Assembly (NCBI GenBank): GCA_945831805.1
Contig: CAMADY010000004.1
Coordinates: 1 to 56,041, forward strand
Direction of reading: 5' to 3'
Origin: an uncultured Prevotellaceae bacterium
Lineage (GTDB): Bacteria > Bacteroidota > Bacteroidia > Bacteroidales > Bacteroidaceae
Length of the DNA: 56,041 nucleotides
Shown in pieces: positions 44,919-53,039 of this stretch (its first letter is position 1; each line of letters starts with the position of its first letter). Under the pieces are notes generated by a model. That model ran no database searches and had not been told where the DNA came from. It saw only the letters and a program-made list of their open reading frames with translations. A program made the translations under genes and the position numbers.

Positions 44919-46700
44919 ATGAAGAACAACAGGACAATGCTGGCGGCGATGACATGCGCCGCCGTGCTTACCGCTTGTAGCGATGCGGAGGACACGATAA
45001 CGGAGGTGACGCAGGAGTCGCTGCTTGAGGAGCAGACGAGCTTCGGACAGCAGACGGGCAACTTCTCTGCCGAGGAGTGGTTTCCAGGGGGCAACCTCGG
45101 CACGACGACGAAGATGAGCTACTCCACGCCGACGCCTAACGTGGCGGCTGACGAGGAGATGCAGATAAGCTTCGACAAGGGTATCACCTTCTTCGAGAAG
45201 GCATACACGCTGAACGAAGCTCCTCGCAAAGGACTGGGGCCGGCATGGGTGCGCAACTCATGTATGAAGTGCCACCCGAACTACGGTCACGGCAACTCCG
45301 TGAACCACAGCACGAAGTATCAGGCGAGCGTGGAGGGCAACGGTTATCTGCTCGTCGTCTATCATCCTACGGCAGCCATGACATCGGACGGTGTGCGATA
45401 CACCACGGAGTCGTCGGGATACATCGCGGAGGTGACGGGAATGCCACAGACACAGGCGATGCGCCCCTTCAAGGCTCCTATCGAAGAGAGCCAGATAAGC
45501 ATAGACTGGAAGGAGGTCAGCAGCATGCCGAGCGGACTGCCAATGCAGTTTCCTGACGGCGAGGCGTACTCTCTGATATACCCTGAGGTGACGATACCTG
45601 TAACGGCCTTCAACACGGTGCCAAAGCCTACGGACTACGAGGTGAGGCTTGAGTCAACGATAGGCCTCTACGGCACGGGACTGCTCGATGCGATAACTGA
45701 GGAGGACATGCTGGCGCAGTGGCAGAAGTCTGCCAAGTATGCCGAAATGAACCCGGGGATGTGGAACAAGAGTGCCAACACATGGGCCGGCGACAAGTCG
45801 CTCGACAAGACGAACGGCGCATGGTACCGCCTTGCTGACGGCACGATGAAGCTGAAGAAGTTCACATACGCCATGACGCGTGCGTCGCTGCAGGATGGTG
45901 CGGGAGCAAACGCCATCTGGAACATCACCAACGTAACGCGCTCCGACCGACAGTATCTCTACACCACGCCGGCATGGGCAAAGGCGATGTCGGAGGACGA
46001 GGAGGTGATAGACTACATCTCGAGGAACGGACAGGACGCCAGTTCGCTGCTGCACCCTTACTGGGATGCCGACAAGGCGGTGATAGCCGACAAGGTCAAC
46101 GAGCTGCTCTCCATGAACACTGCCGCAAAGGGTGGCGCAAACTACGTCAAGGCGTTCGGTCAGCCGGAGATGAGCAATAAGGACTACTACGACTTCATGG
46201 TATGGCACAGAGGTCTTGCCGTGCCTGCCGCACGTAACCTCAACGACCCTCAGGTGCAGCAGGGCAAGAAGGTGTTCAACCAGATTGGCTGTGCTGCATG
46301 CCATCGTCCGTCATGGAAGACAGGCAGCGACGACTACTGGGTTGACGATGCCATAAAGAACTACTGCAAGTCGGTAGGCAAGGATCCGAAGTCATGCCTG
46401 CCGAGGTTTGCCAACCAGACTATATGGCCTTACACAGACATGGTGCAGCACCGCCTATTCATGGAGAACGACATTCGCACGGGATGGTGCCGCACTACTC
46501 CACTATGGGGTCGCGGACTATCGTACAGACTTACGGGCTCTGCAGACCGCCTGCACGACTGCCGCGCCCGCAACGAGATAGAGGCTATCATGTGGCATGG
46601 CTACAGCAAGGACTCGCAGGCATTCAGCGCCACGAAGAAATTCTACGAGCTCTCGAAGGAAGATCGCGATGCCGTAGTGAAGTTCCTGCAGTCGATATAG
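44919..46700 (+). CDS. Di-heme oxidoreductase (DHOR/DUF1111-like) c-type cytochrome lipoprotein
   Basis: The 593-aa exported protein (lipoprotein signal MKNNRTMLAAMTCAAVLTAC) has two heme-binding CxxCH sites: CMKCH at about 115-119 and CAACH at about 458-462. The layout with an N-terminal heme, long middle and C-terminal heme domain matches the di-heme oxidoreductase/thiol-oxidoreductase family related to MauG and cytochrome c peroxidases. It is adjacent to imelysin (29-nt gap) and upstream of a cytochrome c assembly protein that would attach its hemes. The likely role is a redox step coupled to imelysin-dependent metal uptake; this is inference. Confidence 0.9.
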   Translation: MKNNRTMLAAMTCAAVLTACSDAEDTITEVTQESLLEEQTSFGQQTGNFSAEEWFPGGNLGTTTKMSYSTPTPNVAADEEMQISFDKGITFFEKAYTLNEAPRKGLGPAWVRNSCMKCHPNYGHGNSVNHSTKYQASVEGNGYLLVVYHPTAAMTSDGVRYTTESSGYIAEVTGMPQTQAMRPFKAPIEESQISIDWKEVSSMPSGLPMQFPDGEAYSLIYPEVTIPVTAFNTVPKPTDYEVRLESTIGLYGTGLLDAITEEDMLAQWQKSAKYAEMNPGMWNKSANTWAGDKSLDKTNGAWYRLADGTMKLKKFTYAMTRASLQDGAGANAIWNITNVTRSDRQYLYTTPAWAKAMSEDEEVIDYISRNGQDASSLLHPYWDADKAVIADKVNELLSMNTAAKGGANYVKAFGQPEMSNKDYYDFMVWHRGLAVPAARNLNDPQVQQGKKVFNQIGCAACHRPSWKTGSDDYWVDDAIKNYCKSVGKDPKSCLPRFANQTIWPYTDMVQHRLFMENDIRTGWCRTTPLWGRGLSYRLTGSADRLHDCRARNEIEAIMWHGYSKDSQAFSATKKFYELSKEDRDAVVKFLQSI

Positions 46701-46818
46701 TCGTGGGGTACGACTTACAGGCATTATAGTCGGGTTTAACGGCTTACAAGCAATAAACAGAAAGGCTTGACGTTATTTTATCATGCAGATATTGAAAAGA
46801 ATAACCACATAACAATTC

Positions 46819-48000
46819 ATGCAGTTACTAAAAAGAATAACCACATCTTTATACATCATCATCGTTGTAGCTCTTGCGTTCGTCAAGGGCTACAACTCTT
46901 GGTTTATGATCACCCTATGGGCTTTGCTCGCACTCTTCGGCACTGTATATATAATAAAGTGTGGCAAATTGTTCCGTTGGAATAATTCTATAACTCAAAA
47001 AAGCACATCTGATCACCCTTCCCCTTTGACGGGGAATGGTCAGGGAAGGGGTCTGATGGGATTCCTCCTCCACCTCTCCTTCCTCATCATCCTCTCCGGC
47101 GCCATGGTAACGCACCTAACGCAGAAGAAGGGTACGATACACCTGCGTCAGGGTGAGCCGATGGCTTATTTCCTTGATGAGGACGAGAAGATATTCCGCC
47201 TTAACTACAGCCTTCAGCTCGACTCGTTCAAGGTGGTTTATGAGGAGAACGGCCGGGTGCCGAAGGACTATGTGTCGTACATCACCGTGCTGCCGTCGGG
47301 CAATCATAGCATGGCTTCGGGCGATGCTGGAGGGGGTATAGAGAAAATTGCCAATACCCAGCAGAGTCACGAGGTAATCTCGATGAACAACATACTGCGT
47401 ATTGGCAATTCGCGCTACTACCAGTCGAGCTACGATGAGGACTTGCGGGGGGCGATTCTCATCATAAACCGCGACCCGTGGGGCATACCCATAACATACT
47501 GCGGCTACGTGCTGATGGTCCTCAGCTTCATCATGATAATACTGCGACGGACAGACCGTAGGGTGGTGCTCGGCTCCCTGTGCATGGCGATGGTCATAGC
47601 GTGGCTCTTCTCGCTGAAGGAGTATAACCAGCCGGTGCTGAATACATGGCTACTGCCAGTTCATGTGTCGCTGATAGTGACGTCATACGTCATGCTCTTC
47701 CTCGCCGTATGGAAGCGCCAGCTGCTACACGTCGCCATAGGGTTTCTGGCCATGGGCATCTTCATCGGTGCCTACTGGGCGAACATCTCGTGGGGAACGT
47801 ACTGGAGCTGGGATCCGAAGGAGGTGTGGGCGCTCATCACGATGATGGTGTATGCCGCGCCACTGCACGCCTCCTCCCTACCCTGCTTCCGCAATCCGCG
47901 CTTCTATCGTGCATACATGCTGATAGCCTTCCTCTGCGTCCTGATGACATACTTCGGAGTGAACTATCTGCTAGGAGGAATGCACTCGTATGGAGCGTAG
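46819..48000 (+). CDS. Cytochrome c biogenesis protein, compact ResB-CcsA-like fusion
   Basis: The 393-aa inner-membrane protein of System II heme delivery/ligation has an N-terminal part resembling ResB (HLSFLIILSGAMVTHLTQ, IHLRQGEPMAYFLDEDEKIF) and a C-terminal CcsA part with the WWD-type heme motif WGTYWSWDPKEVWALI (about 322-337) plus flanking conserved His residues. It is much shorter than usual ResB-CcsA fusions. Around residues 64-80 the segment THE STSDHPSPLTGNGQGRG is encoded by a GC-rich palindrome and looks like an in-frame insertion. It probably matures the cytochrome encoded upstream. Confidence 0.87.
   Translation: MQLLKRITTSLYIIIVVALAFVKGYNSWFMITLWALLALFGTVYIIKCGKLFRWNNSITQKSTSDHPSPLTGNGQGRGLMGFLLHLSFLIILSGAMVTHLTQKKGTIHLRQGEPMAYFLDEDEKIFRLNYSLQLDSFKVVYEENGRVPKDYVSYITVLPSGNHSMASGDAGGGIEKIANTQQSHEVISMNNILRIGNSRYYQSSYDEDLRGAILIINRDPWGIPITYCGYVLMVLSFIMIILRRTDRRVVLGSLCMAMVIAWLFSLKEYNQPVLNTWLLPVHVSLIVTSYVMLFLAVWKRQLLHVAIGFLAMGIFIGAYWANISWGTYWSWDPKEVWALITMMVYAAPLHASSLPCFRNPRFYRAYMLIAFLCVLMTYFGVNYLLGGMHSYGA
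47020..47060. repeat. GC-rich palindromic element inside the ccsA-like gene
   Basis: CCCTTCCCCTTTGACGGGGA is followed by ATGGTCAGGGAAGGGG, giving the inverted pairs CCCTTCCC/GGGAAGGG and CCCC/GGGG. It is translated as HPSPLTGNGQGRG without a frameshift. Confidence 0.65.
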
Positions 48001-48030
48001 TGAAGAGTGAAGCTCGCTTCAACAGATAGC

Positions 48031-49518
48031 CTATTTCTTCTGCGTTGCCTCTTCCAGTGGAACGGTGAAGTACTCCTTGCGGCCTGAAGGATAAACGCCC
48101 TTGATGATGAGCACTGGGTCCTTCATCTTGTTTGCCTGCTTCACTGCCTCGTTGAGGTCGGAGAGAGTCTTCATTGGCTCCTCGTTGACGTTCTGGATGA
48201 CGAAGCCTACAGGGATGCCACGCTCCTGGAACTTACCCTTGTTGACCTTCGTAACCTTAAGGCCGTACTTGATGTCGAGGGTTTCCTTCTCCTTGTCGTT
48301 GATCTCGCGGATTACGGCTCCGAGCATGTCGAGGTCGGCATCCTTCACGATCTTAGTGTTGCCCTGCTCGTTCTTCAGAGTTACGACAGCGGTCTTCTCC
48401 TTCTTCTTGTGGAGATACTTCAGCGTAACCTTGTCGCCAGGGCGCTTCGTTGCGAGGTGCTCCTGAAGCTCTGCCATCTTCGTAACCTTCACACCGTCAA
48501 CGGAGGTGATAACGTCACCCTCTTCAAGGCCTGCGTCGGCTGCTGCACCGTCTTCTACGACCTTTGCAACGTAGATGCCCTCGTTGGTGCCGAGGTCAAC
48601 CTCCTTGTTCTGTGACTTCTGGGCATCGATGTAGTCGCGGGCATCCTGTCCCTGAATGCCGATAAGTCCGCGCTGTACGGTGCCGTAGGTCTTCAGGTCG
48701 TCAACCACCTTATTCATAATAGTGGTAGGGATGGCGAAGCCGTAGCCGATGTTAGAGCCTGTTGGCGAGGTGAGCATGGCATTGATGCCTATCAGCTCGC
48801 CCCTGACGTTGACGAGAGCACCGCCGGAGTTACCCTGGTTGATGGCAGCGTCGGTCTGAATGAATGCCTCCACGCCGTTGGCGCCGAGAGAGCGTGCCTT
48901 GGCACTGACGATGCCGGCCGTTACGGTAGCACGGAGGTTAAGCGGATGGCCAATGGCGAGAACCCACTCACCCACCTTGATGTCGTCAGAAGAGATGACC
49001 TTGATGGCTGGGAAGCCAGTGCCCTGAATCTTGATGAGTGCGAGGTCGGTGTTCTTGTCGGTACCGATGATGCGGGCAGAGTATTCACGGTTGTCGTTGA
49101 GCGTTACGGTGAGCTCGTCGGCATCGTCAACGACGTGGTTGTTGGTAACGATGTAGCCATCCTGGCTGATGATGACGCCAGAGCCCGTAGCCTCCTTCTT
49201 CGGAGTCTGAACCTTGCGCTTCTGTCCCTGTCCCTGACGGCCACCGAAGAAGCCGAACGGGTCGAACATGTCACCGAAAGGGTCGTTCTGCACTTCTACC
49301 TCCTGCACCTTGGCGTTCTTGAGGTACTTGATGTGTACGACGCATGGCAGAGCCTTCTCTGCGGCGTATGAAAGGTCAACAGGCTGCCCACCTACTACGG
49401 CAGGGGCTGCTGGTGAGGGCTGCTTGGGTGCTGCCACGGCATTAAGACCATAGACGAGGGGCGTTGCGAGTGCTGCTGTGCAGAGCACCGAGAAAAGATA
49501 ATTCTTTACGTTGTTCAT
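48031..49518 (-). CDS. Periplasmic serine protease, DegP/HtrA (Do) family
   Basis: This quality-control protease and chaperone of the periplasm has 495 aa with an N-terminal signal or anchor segment (VLCTAALATPLVYGLNAVAA). The trypsin-like domain has His128 (VTNNHVV), Asp158 (NTDLALIKI) and Ser231 (QGNSGGAL), followed by two PDZ domains (about 300-385 and 405-490). Length and order match DegP/DegQ. It converges with the ccsA-like gene (30-nt gap) and has an exact promoter at 49603-49634. The gene symbol (degP or htrA) is a matter of convention. Confidence 0.95.
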   Translation of the reverse strand: MNNVKNYLFSVLCTAALATPLVYGLNAVAAPKQPSPAAPAVVGGQPVDLSYAAEKALPCVVHIKYLKNAKVQEVEVQNDPFGDMFDPFGFFGGRQGQGQKRKVQTPKKEATGSGVIISQDGYIVTNNHVVDDADELTVTLNDNREYSARIIGTDKNTDLALIKIQGTGFPAIKVISSDDIKVGEWVLAIGHPLNLRATVTAGIVSAKARSLGANGVEAFIQTDAAINQGNSGGALVNVRGELIGINAMLTSPTGSNIGYGFAIPTTIMNKVVDDLKTYGTVQRGLIGIQGQDARDYIDAQKSQNKEVDLGTNEGIYVAKVVEDGAAADAGLEEGDVITSVDGVKVTKMAELQEHLATKRPGDKVTLKYLHKKKEKTAVVTLKNEQGNTKIVKDADLDMLGAVIREINDKEKETLDIKYGLKVTKVNKGKFQERGIPVGFVIQNVNEEPMKTLSDLNEAVKQANKMKDPVLIIKGVYPSGRKEYFTVPLEEATQKK

Positions 49519-49602
49519 CTTTTATTCTTTTTGTTAATTCGTTTTGATCATAACAGCAAACAACTAATCGCAGGATTTGCACTAAAGTATTGTTTGCGAG
49601 TG

Positions 49603-49634
49603 CAAAATTATATTGAAATATCATTTTAACCAAA
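49603..49634 (-). promoter_or_regulatory. Promoter of the htrA-type gene
   Basis: On the minus strand, TTTG (49634-49631), a 20-nt spacer and TAATTTTG (49610-49603). Confidence 0.78.
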
Positions 49635-49735
49635 TTTCCGACCGTTATTTTACTACTTTTTTACAATTCAAACCTCAATCTTAACGCACATTTATTTTTC
49701 AGAATTAAAATTATACACTTTTTTCAGCTATTTTC

Positions 49736-49766
49736 TTTGTCTTTCAGGAAAAATTACTTACCTTTG
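49736..49766 (+). promoter_or_regulatory. Promoter of the SGNH-GH115 operon
   Basis: TTTG (49736-49739), a 19-nt spacer and TACCTTTG (49759-49766); the leader is about 30 nt. Confidence 0.78.
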
Positions 49767-49803
49767 CAAAACATTATTTTCGTAATTCTAAACAATATCA
49801 GTC

Positions 49804-50550
49804 ATGACAAATCTTAACTTCGCAAAGCGCATGATGCTCTCGTTGATGCTTTGCCTCACTACTGCCTCACTCTTCGCAGCACCAAAGGACTCGCTCCGCG
49901 TAACAATCTTCGGCGACAGCTACAGCACTTTCCAGGGCTACCTCACACCCGATACAAACAATATCTACTATTTTCGCGCCGATAGTCCACGACGCATAAA
50001 GAAGAACGACGTGACGAGCGTGGAGCAGACATGGTGGTATCAGGTCATTGAGCGACTCGGGGCGAAGCTTGAGCGCAACAACTCATACTCCGGATCTACC
50101 GTAGGATATACAGGCTACAAGAACCGCGAGGGCAAGCACCAGGACTACTCACACAATGCCTTCGTGACGCGCAGCAACTTCCTCGGCGAACCAGACCTCA
50201 TACTCATCTGCGCTGCAACAAACGACAGCTGGGCAGGTGCTGAGGTGGGAAAATACCTCTACGGCAACCAGACGCGACAGGACCTCTTCACGTTCCGTCC
50301 TGCCATGGCGAAGATGCTCGGTGACATTCGACAGAACTACCCGATGGCGAAGGTTGTCTTCATACTCAACGACGTTCTACGTCAGGACATCAACGAATCG
50401 GTACACACCATCTGCAAGCACTACGACGTGCCTTGCATCGACCTCCACGGCATCGACAAGCAAGACGGTCACCCATCAATCAAGGGCATGAAGACCTTCG
50501 CTGATCAGGTGGTGGAATATCTCTATAAGGAAAAGATCGTCAAGAAGTAA
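49804..50550 (+). CDS. Secreted SGNH/GDSL hydrolase, probable xylan-side-chain esterase
   Basis: The 248-aa protein has a signal peptide (MTNLNFAKRMMLSLMLCLTTASLFAA). SGNH blocks are present: FGDSYS near the start of the mature part (nucleophile Ser), NSYSGSTVGYTGY (block II Gly), ATNDSW (block III Asn) and DGHPSIKGM near the end (Asp/His pair). It is 8 nt upstream of a GH115 alpha-glucuronidase, so the two should act together on the same polymer, for example removing acetyl groups that block access to glucuronoxylan side chains. The exact ester is not determined. Confidence 0.87.
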   Translation: MTNLNFAKRMMLSLMLCLTTASLFAAPKDSLRVTIFGDSYSTFQGYLTPDTNNIYYFRADSPRRIKKNDVTSVEQTWWYQVIERLGAKLERNNSYSGSTVGYTGYKNREGKHQDYSHNAFVTRSNFLGEPDLILICAATNDSWAGAEVGKYLYGNQTRQDLFTFRPAMAKMLGDIRQNYPMAKVVFILNDVLRQDINESVHTICKHYDVPCIDLHGIDKQDGHPSIKGMKTFADQVVEYLYKEKIVKK

Positions 50551-50558
50551 AAAAAGAA

Positions 50559-52934
50559 ATGAAGTCATTAAAAAAGAGTTTATTAGTCACAGCATTATTA
50601 CTGACAACGGTCGGTGTCAATGCCCTCGACATCACTAATGCCACCATCGTCTATGACAAGCGCGACGACGCTCTTGTAGGCAAGATGGCAACAGTACTGG
50701 CAGACGACATGCAGCGCGTCTCTGGCATACGCCCTGCCATCACCACGTCAACGTCGTCAGCTAAGGGCGTGCAGATTATCCTCGCAACAAAGAAGTGCTC
50801 CTCCAAACATCGTGAGATTCACGGCAGTTATGAGCGCTATGCCATTGATTCCGAGGCACATTCTGTCACCATCATCGGCTCCGACCCACGCGGATTGGCA
50901 TACGGTGTGTTCCACGTATCTGAGGCTATCGGCGTATCGCCATGGTACTGGTTTGCCGATGTTCCTGTAGAACGCAAGGAGCACATCGACTACTCTGAAA
51001 GCATCGTCAGCAAGCAGCCTACTATCCGCTATCGCGGCATCTTCATCAACGATGAGGATTGGGGCATGAAGACGTGGGCGGCAAACAATTTCGAGAAGGA
51101 GCTGGGCGACATCGGACCTAAGACATACGACCGAGTATGCGAACTGCTGCTGCGCCTTCGCGGCAACATGCTGGCTCCTGCCATGCACTCATGTACCGGT
51201 GCGTTCTATAGCCATCCGGAGAGTCAGCAGAAGGCTGCGGAATGGGGCATCATGATAACCACAAGCCATTGCGAGCCGCTGCTCCTCAACAATGCGGCGA
51301 AGTCGGAGTGGGACAAGGAGCGCGACGGCGAATGGAACTACGAGACAAACAGCTCTACCATACTCCGAAAGCTCGACGACCGCATTCGTGAGACGGCAGG
51401 CTACGACAACATCTACACCATGGGTATGCGTGGTCTTCATGACGAGGCGATGAAGGGCAGCACCGACAATGGGGACAGGGCAAGGACGCTAGAGAAGGTC
51501 TTCGCAAAGCAGCGCAGCATCTTGACGAAGTACAAGAAGCGCAAGGCGGAGAAAATACCGCAGATATTCGTGCCGTACAAGGAGACGCTTGACATCTACG
51601 ATGCAGGACTCCGTGTGCCGGACGACATCACCATAGTATGGCCTGACGACAACTACGGCTACATGAAGCGCGTCAGCAACGCACAGGAGCGGAAGCGCAG
51701 CGGAAGGAGTGGTGTATATTACCACCTCAGCTACCTCGGAACGCCACACGACAACCTGTGGATTCCAACCACAGCACCGGTCCTCATGTACGAAGAACTG
51801 AAGAAGGCATACGATGCGGGAGCTGACCGCTACTGGCTCCTCAACGTGGGCGACATAAAGCCGATGGAGGTGGAGATGACGCACTTCATGGACATGGCGT
51901 ATGACTTCCCGGCATTCACATACCAGAACGCCAACACATATCAGGCGCAGTGGCTATCCAGAATCTTCGGAAAGGAGCACGAGCAGGCGTTCCAGGCTAT
52001 TCTCGACTCGTACTATCGCCTAGCATGGGACAGAAAGCCGGAGTTCATGGGTTACGAGATACAATGGGACACCCCTGACAACGAACGTCTCCACGACACT
52101 GACTTCTCATTCGCCACGGGTACTGCGCAGCGTCGTCTCTCAGACTACGATGAGCTATGCCGCGCCTACACACTTATATATAATAAGGTGTCGGCAGAGC
52201 TCCGTCCGTCCCTTTTCGAGATGCTCGGATATGCCCTACTCTCCTCCAACCAGATGAACCGTAAGTTCCTCTATGCTCAGCGAAACCACGAAACGGGAAA
52301 GGCTCTTTATGCCGAACTCGCCACTGCTGCTAATGATAGCATCAACGCTCTCATCACACAATACAACACGATGCTCGACGGCAAGTGGAACCAGATGATG
52401 TCATGCGTACCGCCGGGCTTCGTATCACAGTATCAGAACATGCCAGAGTTCTCGACAAAGCCTACTGATGACTATAAACTACCAGAAGAGCAGCTCCACA
52501 CCGAATACCTCCGCAAGGTTGACCTCACATCGCTCAACATCCAGCCGCCATTCCGACTCCTCCATGGTATCGGCACCGACTGGGACGCCCTTCAGATGGG
52601 TGAGCCGATGGACTTAGAGGCGAAGGGAACCATTGACATACCGCTCACTGGCATAGAGGGTCAGGACAGCGTGCGCCTCTGCATCTCCGTTCTGCCAATG
52701 TGGCCTGTAGCCTCTGACAAGAGCAATGCCATAACTCTCTCCGTGGATGATGGCACGCCACGCTCCTTCCGCAACGATTTCGAGGAGTGGAGCAAGGAAT
52801 GGAAGATTCAGGTGCTGGAGAACCGTAAGGAGTTCACCATCACACTTCCTCTGAACAAAGGCAGCAATGCACACACTCTACATCTAACCATCTCTGATCC
52901 AGGTCAGATAATCCAAAAGATAACGTACGAATAA
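50559..52934 (+). CDS. GH115 alpha-glucuronidase-like glycoside hydrolase
   Basis: The 791-aa secreted enzyme (signal MKSLKKSLLVTALLLTTVGVNA) is predicted to release (4-O-methyl)glucuronic acid from xylan. The N-terminal beta domain has GVQIILATKK, and the GH115-typical stretch SDPRGLAYGVFHVSEAIGVS-PWYWF lies at about 108-132, followed by PTIRYRGIFINDEDWG (about 153-168), RGNMLAPAMHS and the acidic ITIVWPDDNYGYMKR. The C-terminal region is helical and ends in a beta domain. It is somewhat shorter than many characterised members (over 830 aa). It forms an operon with the SGNH gene and ends at a strong terminator. Confidence 0.92.
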   Translation: MKSLKKSLLVTALLLTTVGVNALDITNATIVYDKRDDALVGKMATVLADDMQRVSGIRPAITTSTSSAKGVQIILATKKCSSKHREIHGSYERYAIDSEAHSVTIIGSDPRGLAYGVFHVSEAIGVSPWYWFADVPVERKEHIDYSESIVSKQPTIRYRGIFINDEDWGMKTWAANNFEKELGDIGPKTYDRVCELLLRLRGNMLAPAMHSCTGAFYSHPESQQKAAEWGIMITTSHCEPLLLNNAAKSEWDKERDGEWNYETNSSTILRKLDDRIRETAGYDNIYTMGMRGLHDEAMKGSTDNGDRARTLEKVFAKQRSILTKYKKRKAEKIPQIFVPYKETLDIYDAGLRVPDDITIVWPDDNYGYMKRVSNAQERKRSGRSGVYYHLSYLGTPHDNLWIPTTAPVLMYEELKKAYDAGADRYWLLNVGDIKPMEVEMTHFMDMAYDFPAFTYQNANTYQAQWLSRIFGKEHEQAFQAILDSYYRLAWDRKPEFMGYEIQWDTPDNERLHDTDFSFATGTAQRRLSDYDELCRAYTLIYNKVSAELRPSLFEMLGYALLSSNQMNRKFLYAQRNHETGKALYAELATAANDSINALITQYNTMLDGKWNQMMSCVPPGFVSQYQNMPEFSTKPTDDYKLPEEQLHTEYLRKVDLTSLNIQPPFRLLHGIGTDWDALQMGEPMDLEAKGTIDIPLTGIEGQDSVRLCISVLPMWPVASDKSNAITLSVDDGTPRSFRNDFEEWSKEWKIQVLENRKEFTITLPLNKGSNAHTLHLTISDPGQIIQKITYE

Positions 52935-52970
52935 AAAAATGGGAAAAGGGTTACTCCTTTTCCCATTTTT
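52935..52970. terminator. Terminator of the SGNH-GH115 operon
   Basis: AAAATGGGAAAAGG and CCTTTTCCCATTTT pair around GTTACT, with A-run and T-run on the two sides, so it can serve both strands. A short GGTT-type stretch (52971-52996) follows. Confidence 0.9.
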
Positions 52971-52997
52971 CGGTTTTATGGTTGTGCGGTTTTGGAG

Positions 52998-53026
52998 AAA
53001 GGTGGCAGACCGGTCAGCCACCTTTT
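52998..53026. repeat. Inverted repeat between GH115 and uvrA
   Basis: AAAGGTGGC (52998-53006) and GCCACCTTT (53017-53025) pair around AGACCGGTCA, itself partly palindromic (GACCGGTC). It may serve as a second terminator stem. Confidence 0.7.
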
Positions 53027-53039
53027 CCCATCTTTCCCA

